Of a DNA stretch of 64,000 bases, positions 24,618 to 33,229 are shown piece by piece. Every line of letters begins with the position of its first letter. Position 1 is the first letter of the stretch. Made by a program: the position numbers and the translations under genes. The stretch is taken from assembly GCA_024232965.1 (NCBI GenBank), contig JACKQF010000001.1, positions 62,001 through 126,000 on the forward strand. The letters are read 5' to 3'. Under the pieces are notes generated by a model that had not been told where the DNA came from, did no database searches, and saw only the letters and a list, made by a program, of their open reading frames with translations. Source of the stretch: Verrucomicrobiaceae bacterium. GTDB taxonomy: Bacteria > Verrucomicrobiota > Verrucomicrobiia > Verrucomicrobiales > Verrucomicrobiaceae.

Positions 24618-26177
24618 ATGATTTTCCGATCGATATCGACCGCTGCCTGCCTCATCGCGATCAACCTTGTCGCCTTCACGGTCCGTGCTGCCGATGATCA
24701 ACCCGAGCCGCCGGTAAGCTGGAAATATCCGCCGGAGATGACCGGCTCGCGCGTCGAGGTGTATCGCACGATCGGCGATGTGAAACTCAACGCCTACATC
24801 TTCGAACCGAAGGGCCACGCGAAGACGGATCACCGTCCGGTCGCGGTGTTCTTCTTTGGCGGTGGCTGGAAAGGTGGCACTCCTGGGCAATTCTTGCCGC
24901 AGTGTCTGCATCTGGCGGAGCGTGGAATGGTGGCGATTTCGGTGGACTATCGGGTGCTGAGTCGGCATGGCGTTTTGCCGCAAGAGTGCGTGAAGGATGC
25001 GAAGGCGGCGATTCGCTGGGTGCGGGCAAACGCTGCGCGTCTGGGTGTTGATTCGGACCGCATCGTGGCCGGCGGTGGCTCGGCAGGTGGGCATTTGGCT
25101 GCGGCGACCGCTCTTTTGCCTGGGTTTGAGGACGCTGATAATGCGGGAGTGAGCTCGATGCCGAATGCGATGTTGCTTTTCAATCCGGCGGTGGTGATGG
25201 CACCGGTGGATGGACATCCTGAAGTGGTGCCTGCGGAGAAACTGGCGGACATCGCCGAGCGCTGCGATGGCCGGCCTCTGGAGGTTTCGCCCTATCACTT
25301 TGTGCGCGCGGGATTACCGCCAAGCATCATTTTCCACGGCATGAATGATGAGGCGGTGCCTTTTCCCTCGGTGCAGCTCTTCCATGAGGCGATGATCACT
25401 GCGGGGAATCGCTGCGAGCTGAAAGCCTACGAGGGTCAGCCTCATGGGTTCTTTAATCCGGGTCGCTGGAAGGATGAGGCCGGTGCTGGCGCAAAGCTCC
25501 ACTACTACAAGACTTTGGCAGAGGTGGATGCGTTTTTAGTGTCACTGGACTACCTGAAGCCACTTCCGATTCATGAGACTTTTGGCGCTGACTTTGACGC
25601 GAAGCATTTCACAACGCCGATCCCGAATAAGAATACGGAAGTCCGAGATGGAGTGATGTGGACGCGGGGATCAAGCGGCGGGAAGTATCCGCCGATGGTG
25701 TATCTGCCGGTGGCTGGGAAAGATCTGGAAATCTCGTTCCGGTATCGGCATCTGGGGGATGGCGGCATGGTCTGGTTCTTCGTGGATGGCGATGACGGCT
25801 TTGGCAGTGTGGATCACATGCTACGGGTGAAACTATTGCGCAACGGAGTGCAACTGGAGGTGGATGCTCACTCGATGGATCCGAATCATCCGATGCGTCA
25901 AAACACAGGGCGTCCGGCTGATCCTGTGAGTAAAGCGTTTCGCCTGAATGAGTTTTTACCGATCGAGGAGGTCGATCTGAAGGCAAACGCGTGGCACGGG
26001 GTGAAGCTGGTGTTTCGCGGGGAAAATGCGCGGCTGAGTATTGATGACCAGTTGTGGGTCAAGGAATTGAAGCGCGCGAATTTTGATGCGGCGAAGCGGA
26101 AGTTGCTGTGGATGCAGAATGGTGGTGAGGCGGGGATTGAGATCGACGATGTGCGGGTCGTGGGGGTTGGGGAGTGA
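24618..26177 (+). CDS. Secreted alpha/beta hydrolase (HSL/BD-FAE type) with C-terminal beta-sandwich
   Basis: The 519-residue product starts at ATG 24618 with a signal peptide. The oxyanion motif is FFGGGWKGG (~80-88) and the nucleophile elbow is GGSAGG with Ser155. The acid lies in GMNDEAVPFPS and the histidine in QPHGFFNPG. It should be an esterase acting on acyl or acetyl groups of glycans. Residues ~325-519 form a LamG/DUF1080-like sandwich (LEISFRYRHLGDGGMVWFF, MQNGGEAGIEIDDVRVVG) probably for binding. Its ECF-like leader (ATCAAT, 15 bp, CGTTAAG at 24604) is weaker than the others. Likely co-expressed with the upstream fused sulfatase. Confidence 0.85.
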   Translation: MIFRSISTAACLIAINLVAFTVRAADDQPEPPVSWKYPPEMTGSRVEVYRTIGDVKLNAYIFEPKGHAKTDHRPVAVFFFGGGWKGGTPGQFLPQCLHLAERGMVAISVDYRVLSRHGVLPQECVKDAKAAIRWVRANAARLGVDSDRIVAGGGSAGGHLAAATALLPGFEDADNAGVSSMPNAMLLFNPAVVMAPVDGHPEVVPAEKLADIAERCDGRPLEVSPYHFVRAGLPPSIIFHGMNDEAVPFPSVQLFHEAMITAGNRCELKAYEGQPHGFFNPGRWKDEAGAGAKLHYYKTLAEVDAFLVSLDYLKPLPIHETFGADFDAKHFTTPIPNKNTEVRDGVMWTRGSSGGKYPPMVYLPVAGKDLEISFRYRHLGDGGMVWFFVDGDDGFGSVDHMLRVKLLRNGVQLEVDAHSMDPNHPMRQNTGRPADPVSKAFRLNEFLPIEEVDLKANAWHGVKLVFRGENARLSIDDQLWVKELKRANFDAAKRKLLWMQNGGEAGIEIDDVRVVGVGE

Positions 26178-26490
26178 GGGGGAGGGTTCGTCGTCGGGAT
26201 TAGCCAGGGGCGCGATGGGTTGTAGCAGGGCTCTGTGAGCCCGGAGCCATTGAACTGCCGAAGGGAACGTGATGGACTGCAGTGGTGCAGACACTCCTGT
26301 CTGCAATCCCATCAAACGCGAAGCGACAAGTAAGTAAGGGAAATCGCAGATTTCCGTGTGGGTTGGGTTGCAGACGGGAGTGTCTGCATCACTAACTTTG
26401 CGGCTTGGATCACTCCCGCTTCATTTGGGGCTGCGCGCTTTTTGGGGTGGCCGGCAGCATGCCCGCGCTCCCTGGGAGCTGAGTGCGGGG
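26178..26490. repeat. 313 bp intergenic region with two palindromic repeats
   Basis: Between convergent genes. It contains GCAGACACTCCTGTCTGC at 26287-26304 and a related GCAGACG-GGAG-TGTCTGC at 26370-26387. The loops CTCC and GGAG are reverse complements, so the second copy is the first in opposite orientation. I see no gene here; short open stretches are not protein-like. Confidence 0.65.
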
Positions 26491-27813
26491 TTACTGCCAG
26501 GGCGTTTTGCCGGCTTTTTGGACTTCGGCTTGGAGAGCGGTGCGGAGTTCTTGGAAGACTTTGGGGGCTTTCTTGGAAAGCTCTTGTTCTTCTTTGGGGT
26601 CGTTTTCGAGGTTGTAGAGCTCCAGCGGCGCAAAAGGGGAATCGTGGACGATCTTCCAGGGGCCGTGAATGAGCGATTGGATGGTCAGGCCCATGTAGGC
26701 GGGGCCGCCTTCGCGACGAACGAAGTAGAGATCGCGGTCGGCAGCTTTGGGGTCGCCTTTGAGGGCTTGAAGGAAGCTGCGGCCTTCGATTACCGCGGGT
26801 GGGGTGGTGCCTGCGATCTCGCAGACGGTGGCGGCGATGTCCATGCTGGTGGCGTGGATGGGGGAGCTACTGCCAGGTTTAACGACTCCTGGCCAGCGGA
26901 CGGCGCAAGCGACGCGGAGGCCGCCTTCATACATGTGGGTTTTGCCGGAACGCCAGGGACCATTGTTGGCGCCGGAATTCAGAAGGCCGCCGTTGTCGCT
27001 GGTGAAGATGACGAGGGTGTCGTCGGTGAGTTTGAGTTGATCAAGGGTTCCAAGGACTCGACCGATGCCGTCGTCAAGGTGCTCAATGAAGGCGACGAGT
27101 TTGGTGCGTTTTTCATCGAGTTGAGGCTCGCGCTTTTTGACTTTTTCAAGCCAATCCGGCGGTGGTTGGACGGGATCGTGAGGGGCGTTGTAGGCGAGGT
27201 AAAGGAAGAAAGGCTGCGTGGCGGTGGCGCGCTCCGTGATGTAGTCCTGGGCCCACTGGGTGAAAATATCGGTGGCGTGGCCTTCGGGGTTGATGACCTC
27301 ACGGTCTTTGCGCATGAAGTTGTGACCGTTGCGCAGGTGGGTCCAGTAGTCGTCCATCATGTCGCCCAGAAACCCGTGAAAGTGGTCAAAGCCGCGGTCC
27401 ATCGGGGTGTCTGGCGACTCAAGGCCGAGGTGCCATTTCCCGACAATGGCGCTGTGGTATCCGGCTGGCTTGAGCATTTGCGGGATGAGGACGGCGTCAT
27501 CGCTGAGGTTGCCCCAGGAGTTTTCTTCTTTGTCGCGAATCACGCCGGGAACGCCGACGCGATCTGGGTAGCGACCGGTGAGAAGAGATGCGCGTGTGGG
27601 GGAGCAGACGCAGCAGTTGGCGCGGAAGTTCTTGAGGTCCATCCCCTCTGCGAACAATCGATCGATGTGGGGGGTGCGAATATCTGGCGTGCCAAAGGCG
27701 GAGTAGTCTGCGCGGCCGAGATCGTCGGCGAGGATGACGATGATGTTTGGCGGCGAGGAATGGGCCAGCAGCGCGGAGGACAGGAGTAGGACGGAGGTGA
27801 GTAAGAGGCGCAT
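26491..27813 (-). CDS. Secreted S1-family sulfatase 6
   Basis: The 440-residue product starts at ATG 27813 with a signal peptide (MRLLLTSVLLLSSALLAHSS). It has ILADDLGRADYSAFG, a canonical site with Cys70 in VCSPTRASLLTGR, VGKWHLGL, YLAYNAPHDPVQ and FTSDNGGLLNSG. Length and composition are normal. It is the only sulfatase on the minus strand and is divergent from the RsmB-type gene, with 64 bp between start codons. The Cys-rich run CCVC just before the site contains two extra cysteines. Confidence 0.92.
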   Translation of the reverse strand: MRLLLTSVLLLSSALLAHSSPPNIIVILADDLGRADYSAFGTPDIRTPHIDRLFAEGMDLKNFRANCCVCSPTRASLLTGRYPDRVGVPGVIRDKEENSWGNLSDDAVLIPQMLKPAGYHSAIVGKWHLGLESPDTPMDRGFDHFHGFLGDMMDDYWTHLRNGHNFMRKDREVINPEGHATDIFTQWAQDYITERATATQPFFLYLAYNAPHDPVQPPPDWLEKVKKREPQLDEKRTKLVAFIEHLDDGIGRVLGTLDQLKLTDDTLVIFTSDNGGLLNSGANNGPWRSGKTHMYEGGLRVACAVRWPGVVKPGSSSPIHATSMDIAATVCEIAGTTPPAVIEGRSFLQALKGDPKAADRDLYFVRREGGPAYMGLTIQSLIHGPWKIVHDSPFAPLELYNLENDPKEEQELSKKAPKVFQELRTALQAEVQKAGKTPWQ

Positions 27814-27877
27814 TTTGGTGACGAACGGTTGGTCTTCTCCAGAGCAAACGATCTGCGGGGCGATCAGATTGCAGGCA

Positions 27878-29167
27878 ATGCTTGCAGAGGTGCCCGGCAC
27901 GCGCTTTGTCTGCGCTGTGAAATTGCATTACCATTTGATTGCGGAAATCATCCGCGCGCTTGAGACGATCTTTGTGGAGCGGCGGCAGCCGGACAAGGTG
28001 ATTGAGCGGACGTTCAAGGCCCACACGAAGTGGGGTGGTCGGGATCGGAAGTTGGTAGCTGAATCTGTCTATGAGTGTGTGCGTTGGTGGCGCTGGTATT
28101 GGTATTTGGCGGGTCTGCCAGATGCTGGGCACGCCGATCTGCAGGCGATGACTCCGCAGGCTTTCTGGCGTGTGTGGGGGACGTGGTGGTGGACGGTCAG
28201 CGGTGAGGTCCCACCCTTTATCGAGATGCAGGGGCTGACGTCGGAGGAGCTTAAAAGACGTGCCTCGCAAAAGGTGGCCCCAGCGATCCGTGCCTCCATT
28301 CCTGACTGGCTGGACGAGGTGGGCGAGCGTTCGTTTGGGGAGCGTTGGGCGGCTTTGCGGCCTGCGCTGAACAAGCCTGCGGATGTCTTTCTGCGCACGA
28401 ATACCTTGAAAACGGATCGCGATACGCTGATTCGCGAATTGACGATCGAAGATGTGCCGGTGGAGGCCGTGAAAGGCCTGCCGGATGCGCTGCGGTTGCG
28501 TGAGCGTCGCAATGTGTTTGGAACGAAGGCCTTCCGTTCCGGGCTTTTTGAAGTGCAGGACGCGGCGTCGCAGCACATTGCGCCCTTTTGCCAAGTCGCA
28601 CCTGGAATGCGGGTGATCGATGCCTGCGCAGGCGGTGGCGGGAAGTCGCTGCATCTGGCGGCGATGATGAAGAACAAGGGGCGCATCATCGCGATGGATG
28701 TGCACCAGTGGAAGCTGGACGAGTTGCGTCGGCGAGCGGCGCGCGATGGGGTCGATGTGATCGAGACGCGTGTCATTGAGGGCACCCGCGAGATCAAGCG
28801 GCAGGCAGGTGCGGCGGACTGTGTGTTGTTGGATGTGCCATGCTCTGGGCTGGGCGTGCTGCGGCGCAATCCTGATGCGAAATGGAAGCTGAGCTTGGAG
28901 GAGATCCAGAGACTGACCGTTTTGCAGGGGGACATCCTGCGCAGTCACTGTCGGATGGTGAAAAAGGGCGGAACTCTGGTCTATGCGACCTGTAGCCTGC
29001 TGCCAGCGGAGAATGAGGATCAGATCAAGTCGTTCCTTGCGGAGCGTGGCGACGAATGGCGCTTGGATGAGGAACGGTGGTGGTCGCCGGAGCGTGAGGG
29101 CTGGGATGGGTTTTATGCGGCGCGTTTGGTGCGGAGCGATGCAGTGGTAGTGGCGCCGATGGAGTGA
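27878..29167 (+). CDS. RsmB/NOL1-type RNA m5C methyltransferase
   Basis: The 429-residue product carries an N-terminal NusB-like helical region, then a Rossmann methyltransferase domain. SAM-binding is in VIDACAGGGGKSLHLAAMM, followed by the two catalytic cysteine motifs DVPCSGLGVLRRNPD and VYATCSLLPAENE. It methylates cytosine-5 in RNA, most likely 16S rRNA, in the cytoplasm. The start is uncertain: I use ATG 27878 because it precedes the first plausible helix; the frame is open further upstream over the divergent sulfatase. It begins a run of housekeeping genes and marks the end of the polysaccharide island. Confidence 0.88.
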   Translation: MLAEVPGTRFVCAVKLHYHLIAEIIRALETIFVERRQPDKVIERTFKAHTKWGGRDRKLVAESVYECVRWWRWYWYLAGLPDAGHADLQAMTPQAFWRVWGTWWWTVSGEVPPFIEMQGLTSEELKRRASQKVAPAIRASIPDWLDEVGERSFGERWAALRPALNKPADVFLRTNTLKTDRDTLIRELTIEDVPVEAVKGLPDALRLRERRNVFGTKAFRSGLFEVQDAASQHIAPFCQVAPGMRVIDACAGGGGKSLHLAAMMKNKGRIIAMDVHQWKLDELRRRAARDGVDVIETRVIEGTREIKRQAGAADCVLLDVPCSGLGVLRRNPDAKWKLSLEEIQRLTVLQGDILRSHCRMVKKGGTLVYATCSLLPAENEDQIKSFLAERGDEWRLDEERWWSPEREGWDGFYAARLVRSDAVVVAPME

Positions 29168-29333
29168 TCGAGTGGGTTCGTCCTCCTTCTCGTCCTCGAC
29201 GAGTGGTGGGAAACGGTAGGGCTGTGTTCTGCGTGTCCCGTACTTTTTGGTCGGGCGGAGGCGGTGGGTAACATCCAATTTTCACCCTGCTCGTTGCATG
29301 GGGTGGATTTTTGGCTTATCACGGCGGACCAAG

Positions 29334-30263
29334 ATGGATTGCCAACAGCAGGAGATTGTGAATAACCTCATGGCTTCTTACCGCGAGGTGGGAGGCATCA
29401 ACCATGTCGATTGTGGGAATCTGCCGTCGAAGCGAACGATTACGGCGCTTTGCGAGGACCTGCTGCAATTGCTTTTCCCGGGCTTTTTCTCTGACGAGGC
29501 GGTGTCTTCGGACGAGTTGGAGCTGATGACCACGGAACTGGTCGCTGGGATCCGCCAGCGGTTGAATGAGGAGGTGCGGCAAAGCTTGCGCATGGTGGCG
29601 GGGGATGGCGGAGACCACGCCAAGGCTGCGGGCGCGCTTGTCTGCCGATTCATGGGGCAATTGCCCGCCGTTCGGGCTCTTTTGGCCACGGATGTGGAGG
29701 CCGCTTACGAGGGCGATCCGGCGGCGCGGAGCTATGAGGAGATCATTCTGGCCTATCCTGGGCTGGAGGCGATCGCGATCCAGCGATCAGCGCACCTTTT
29801 ATACAACGAAAAAGTCCCAGTAATCCCGCGGATGATGACGGAGTGGGCCCATAGTCGCACCGGGATCGATATCCATCCTGGGGCTCAGATTGGTAGCCAC
29901 TTTTTCATTGATCACGGCACGGGCGTGGTGATTGGCGAAACCTGCCGCATCGGGAAGTGCGTCAAGCTCTACCACGGCGTGACGCTGGGGGCGCGCAGCT
30001 TCCAGAAGGACGATGACGGAAAGTTGGTCAAAGGCACGAAGCGCCACCCGGATGTGGAAGACGGAGCGATTGTCTACCCGAATGCGACCGTCCTGGGCGG
30101 TGATACGGTGATCGGTGCCCGTAGCACGATTGGGGCGAATGTTTTTCTGATGGAAAGTGTGCCGCCAGACATGGTCTATGCGGTGGGTGATCAGGAGCAT
30201 CTGATCCGCGACAAACGCAATGCACCTGGACGGAAGAAGTCTGCCGAGACGTCTGACACGTAA
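29334..30263 (+). CDS. cysE: Serine O-acetyltransferase (CysE/SAT-like)
   Basis: The 309-residue product has the helical N-terminal domain (SYEEIILAYPGLEAIAIQRSAH) and the left-handed beta-helix of the family: TGIDIHPGAQIG, FIDHGTGVVIGETCRIG, VKLYHGVTLGARSF, with the catalytic His residues in those turns, and ATVLGGDTVIGARSTIGANV. It transfers acetyl from acetyl-CoA to serine for cysteine synthesis. The N-terminus is longer than in E. coli CysE, as in the long bacterial serine acetyltransferases. Start ATG 29334 gives MDCQQQEIVNNLMASYREV. The next gene begins 15 bp after its stop. Confidence 0.9.
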   Translation: MDCQQQEIVNNLMASYREVGGINHVDCGNLPSKRTITALCEDLLQLLFPGFFSDEAVSSDELELMTTELVAGIRQRLNEEVRQSLRMVAGDGGDHAKAAGALVCRFMGQLPAVRALLATDVEAAYEGDPAARSYEEIILAYPGLEAIAIQRSAHLLYNEKVPVIPRMMTEWAHSRTGIDIHPGAQIGSHFFIDHGTGVVIGETCRIGKCVKLYHGVTLGARSFQKDDDGKLVKGTKRHPDVEDGAIVYPNATVLGGDTVIGARSTIGANVFLMESVPPDMVYAVGDQEHLIRDKRNAPGRKKSAETSDT

Positions 30264-30278
30264 CTTGTATAAGACGCT

Positions 30279-30986
30279 ATGATTAGACCTGTCCAGCTCT
30301 GGTTCGATCTACCGCTGGCGCGTGCCGAAAACCCTGAGCCACCTGTGGCGGAGGTGATCCGCATGCTGGAGGTCCATAAAGAGCTGCCAATGGCTGAGGA
30401 CACGGATGACGTGGCAGAAGAAGATGCGGATGATCTCGTTCAAGAGGCTGCGGTCCGGGCACGTCCTGCGGACGGTCGCGACGCAGGTTTGGAGGCGGAG
30501 TGCCGCGTCTGGCTACAGCGCTTGGGTCTGGTAGGAACGGCGAATGTCGTGACCGTGTGGTGGAATTCCAGACTGCGCAGCACGGCGGGTTACGCGACGT
30601 TTCCTGCTTGGAAAATAGAGCTAAATCCTCGCTTGGTCGAGTTTGATGGGCAGGTGGAGCGCACCTTGAAACACGAATTGGCCCACCTGATTGCCTACCA
30701 CGGGGCTGGTCGCCGGAAGATTGAGCCGCATGGAGCAGAATGGCGCTCGGCCTGCTCAGCACTGGGGATTCCGGAGGAAAAAGCACACCACTCGCTGCCA
30801 CTGCCGCGTCGGGAAGTTCGGCGTCCTTACGCCTACCGATGCCCTGCCTGCCTGAATGTGGTGCGGCGGGTGAGGAAATTCCGCTACGCAGCGGCATGCA
30901 GTTCGTGTTGTTCGCGTCACGCAAATGGCACGTATGATGCTCGATATCGGTTTGAATTGATCGCCGACCCCGCGAAAGTAGTGTGA
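30279..30986 (+). CDS. SprT-like zinc metalloprotease-fold protein
   Basis: The 235-residue product has an acidic N-terminal stretch (EDTDDVAEEDADD) and an SprT-like domain. The zinc site is HELAH at 132-136, with His151 in EPHGAEWRSAC as third ligand, followed by a zinc ribbon (CPAC near 187 and CSSC near 208). SprT proteins are linked to processing of DNA-protein crosslinks in the SPRTN branch; in bacteria the role is mostly unknown. The tight spacing with cysE (15 bp) suggests co-transcription. Confidence 0.85.
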   Translation: MIRPVQLWFDLPLARAENPEPPVAEVIRMLEVHKELPMAEDTDDVAEEDADDLVQEAAVRARPADGRDAGLEAECRVWLQRLGLVGTANVVTVWWNSRLRSTAGYATFPAWKIELNPRLVEFDGQVERTLKHELAHLIAYHGAGRRKIEPHGAEWRSACSALGIPEEKAHHSLPLPRREVRRPYAYRCPACLNVVRRVRKFRYAAACSSCCSRHANGTYDARYRFELIADPAKVV

Positions 30987-31039
30987 ATTGCTCGCCGGCA
31001 GGCACCGATTCCGCCTGCAATGGCAGCAAACCCTGACGC

Positions 31040-33229
31040 ATGGATTCTTTAGACCCCCACTCCCTCCAGTCCAATCGCGGAAAAGCTCATCCTCTGGGCG
31101 CAAGCGATGCCGGGGATGGGTGGGTTAATTTCGCGGTATTTTCACGACACGCACATGCCATCGATCTGTGTCTTTATTCAGCCGAGGATCCCGCTCAGGA
31201 GCTCGCCCGCGTGCGTCTGCACCAGGGGGAGCCTGACATTTGGCACGTGGCCTTGCGCGGAGTTCCGGAAGGGACCTGTTACGGCTATCGGGCGCATGGA
31301 GCGTGGCTGCCGGATCAGGGGGCGAGGTTCAATTCCAAAAAGCTGCTGCTGGACCCTTACGCTCGCGCGATCGTGGGCGACCATCGCGGGCGCATGGACA
31401 TGGGCACAGAACCCGATCCACGCAATGGAGCAGGCAGGTTGGATAATGGCGATACAGCACTGAAATCGGTCTACGTGACGGGACCCTTTGACTGGGCCGG
31501 GGATCGTCCACCTGAGGTTCCTTGGGATCAGACGATCATTTATGAGCTGCATGTGCGTGGTTTTACAAAGCTGCATCCGGGTGTCCCCGAGGAAAAGCGC
31601 GGTACTTATGCGGGCATGGCGGAGCCTGTGGTGATCGACTATCTGCGTGATCTGGGGGTGACGAGTGTTCAGCTGCTGCCCGTCCACACGCACCTTGACG
31701 ACGGGTTCTTGGTTCACCGCGGCTTGACCAATTACTGGGGCTACAACTCAATCGGCTTTTTTTCTCCGCATGCAGAGTATGCCTCAGTGAATGATCCAGT
31801 GGCGCAGGTGCGGGAGTTTAAGGAGATGGTCAAGGCTCTGCATGCTGCAGGCATCGAGGTGATCTTGGATGTGGTTTATAATCACACTGCGGAAGGAGAT
31901 GAGCACGGCCCGACGCTGATGTTCCGAGGGCTGGACAACATCGAATACTACCGCCTGGGTGCGTATGGTGAGACGCTGCATTACCGGAACCTGACAGGCT
32001 GTGGGAACTCAGTGGCATCCCATCAATCGGGCGCGCTGCGCTTGATCATTGATAGCCTGCGCTACTGGGTGACGGAGATGCATGTGGATGGTTTCCGCTT
32101 CGATCTGGCAGTGACTGTGGCACGGTCCGCGGAGCATTTTGATCGAGAAAGCGCCTTCTTCAATGCGGTGGCTCAGGACCCGGTTTTGTGCGGTGTAAAG
32201 CTGATCGCTGAACCCTGGGATGTGGGGGCGATGGACAGCTACCAAGTGGGGAACTTCCCGCACCCATGGCGGGAATTGAACGGGAAGTTTCGCGACACCG
32301 TGCGCAGCTGGTGGACTGGGGACGTGGATCGGACACCGGAGTTTGCGAAACGACTCTGCGGTTCTCAAGATGTCTATGGCTGGAACCACCGTCCGCCGCT
32401 GGCTAGCGTGAATTTTATTACCTCGCACGATGGCTTCACGCTGCGAGACCTAGTCTCGTACAACAACAAACACAACGAAGCCAATTGCGAAGACAACCGC
32501 GACGGTGACAATCAAAACCACTCCAACAACTGTGGAGTGGAGGGGGAGACGGACGATGTGGACATCCTCAAGCGCCGTGGCAATCTGGCGAGATCAATGC
32601 TGGCCACCGTATTTCTTTCCCAAGGTGTGCCGTTCTTGACGGCGGGAGATGAGCGCTGGCGCACACAGGATGGAAACAATAACGCCTATTGCCAGGATGG
32701 TCCTCTGAGTTGGATAGACTGGAGCGAGTCGCAAGAGTGTCGTGCAATGCTCGAATACACCAAGGTTCTCATTCGCGTGCGGAAGCTGCATTCTGCACTG
32801 CGTAGGCATTCCTTTCTGACTGGCATCGACGATCCTGGGAATGCCCGGCGAGATGTTTTTTGGCTGCGAGGCGACGGCACCAGATTGACGTCTGCGGGAT
32901 GGCACGATGGGGGGCTGGATCACTTCGGTGCCATCATCGAGCCAGAACATCGGCTCCACTGGGGGAATGAGTCAGCTAGCGATAGGCGACCGCTACTGGT
33001 CATCTTCAATCAGAGTCGTGATCCGCATACCTTTGTGATTCCGGGGACGGGCAATGCGGAATGGCGGTGCTGGATTGATTCAACTCTGGGTGGAATGCCG
33101 GAACTTGCGTTTGGCACCGCTGCGGTCACTGTGCCGGGTCATGCTTGTGGGCTCTATGTGCTAGAGTCTGCCAGCCAATCCTTTGAGCCTGTCCCCGCCC
33201 CGATTTCGTCAAACTATGTCAATGCGTAA
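31040..33229 (+). CDS. glgX: Glycogen debranching enzyme / isoamylase-type GH13 (GlgX)
   Basis: The 729-residue product has an N-terminal CBM48-type domain (HPLGASDAGDGWVNFAVFS) and a GH13 barrel: the region IYELHVRGFTKLHP, nucleophile Asp355 in DGFRFDLAV, acid/base Glu in LIAEPWDVG, and the histidine-aspartate motif in FITSHDGFTLRDLV. It hydrolyses alpha-1,6 branches in glycogen. Its stop overlaps the start of the pyruvate kinase gene by 14 bp, linking glycogen breakdown with lower glycolysis on one transcript. Confidence 0.93.
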   Translation: MDSLDPHSLQSNRGKAHPLGASDAGDGWVNFAVFSRHAHAIDLCLYSAEDPAQELARVRLHQGEPDIWHVALRGVPEGTCYGYRAHGAWLPDQGARFNSKKLLLDPYARAIVGDHRGRMDMGTEPDPRNGAGRLDNGDTALKSVYVTGPFDWAGDRPPEVPWDQTIIYELHVRGFTKLHPGVPEEKRGTYAGMAEPVVIDYLRDLGVTSVQLLPVHTHLDDGFLVHRGLTNYWGYNSIGFFSPHAEYASVNDPVAQVREFKEMVKALHAAGIEVILDVVYNHTAEGDEHGPTLMFRGLDNIEYYRLGAYGETLHYRNLTGCGNSVASHQSGALRLIIDSLRYWVTEMHVDGFRFDLAVTVARSAEHFDRESAFFNAVAQDPVLCGVKLIAEPWDVGAMDSYQVGNFPHPWRELNGKFRDTVRSWWTGDVDRTPEFAKRLCGSQDVYGWNHRPPLASVNFITSHDGFTLRDLVSYNNKHNEANCEDNRDGDNQNHSNNCGVEGETDDVDILKRRGNLARSMLATVFLSQGVPFLTAGDERWRTQDGNNNAYCQDGPLSWIDWSESQECRAMLEYTKVLIRVRKLHSALRRHSFLTGIDDPGNARRDVFWLRGDGTRLTSAGWHDGGLDHFGAIIEPEHRLHWGNESASDRRPLLVIFNQSRDPHTFVIPGTGNAEWRCWIDSTLGGMPELAFGTAAVTVPGHACGLYVLESASQSFEPVPAPISSNYVNA

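Noticed and set aside
26356..27789. 477-codon plus-strand frame opposite sulfatase 6
   Set aside because: The minus strand encodes a complete sulfatase with all motifs; the plus frame is a Gly/Val-rich shadow.
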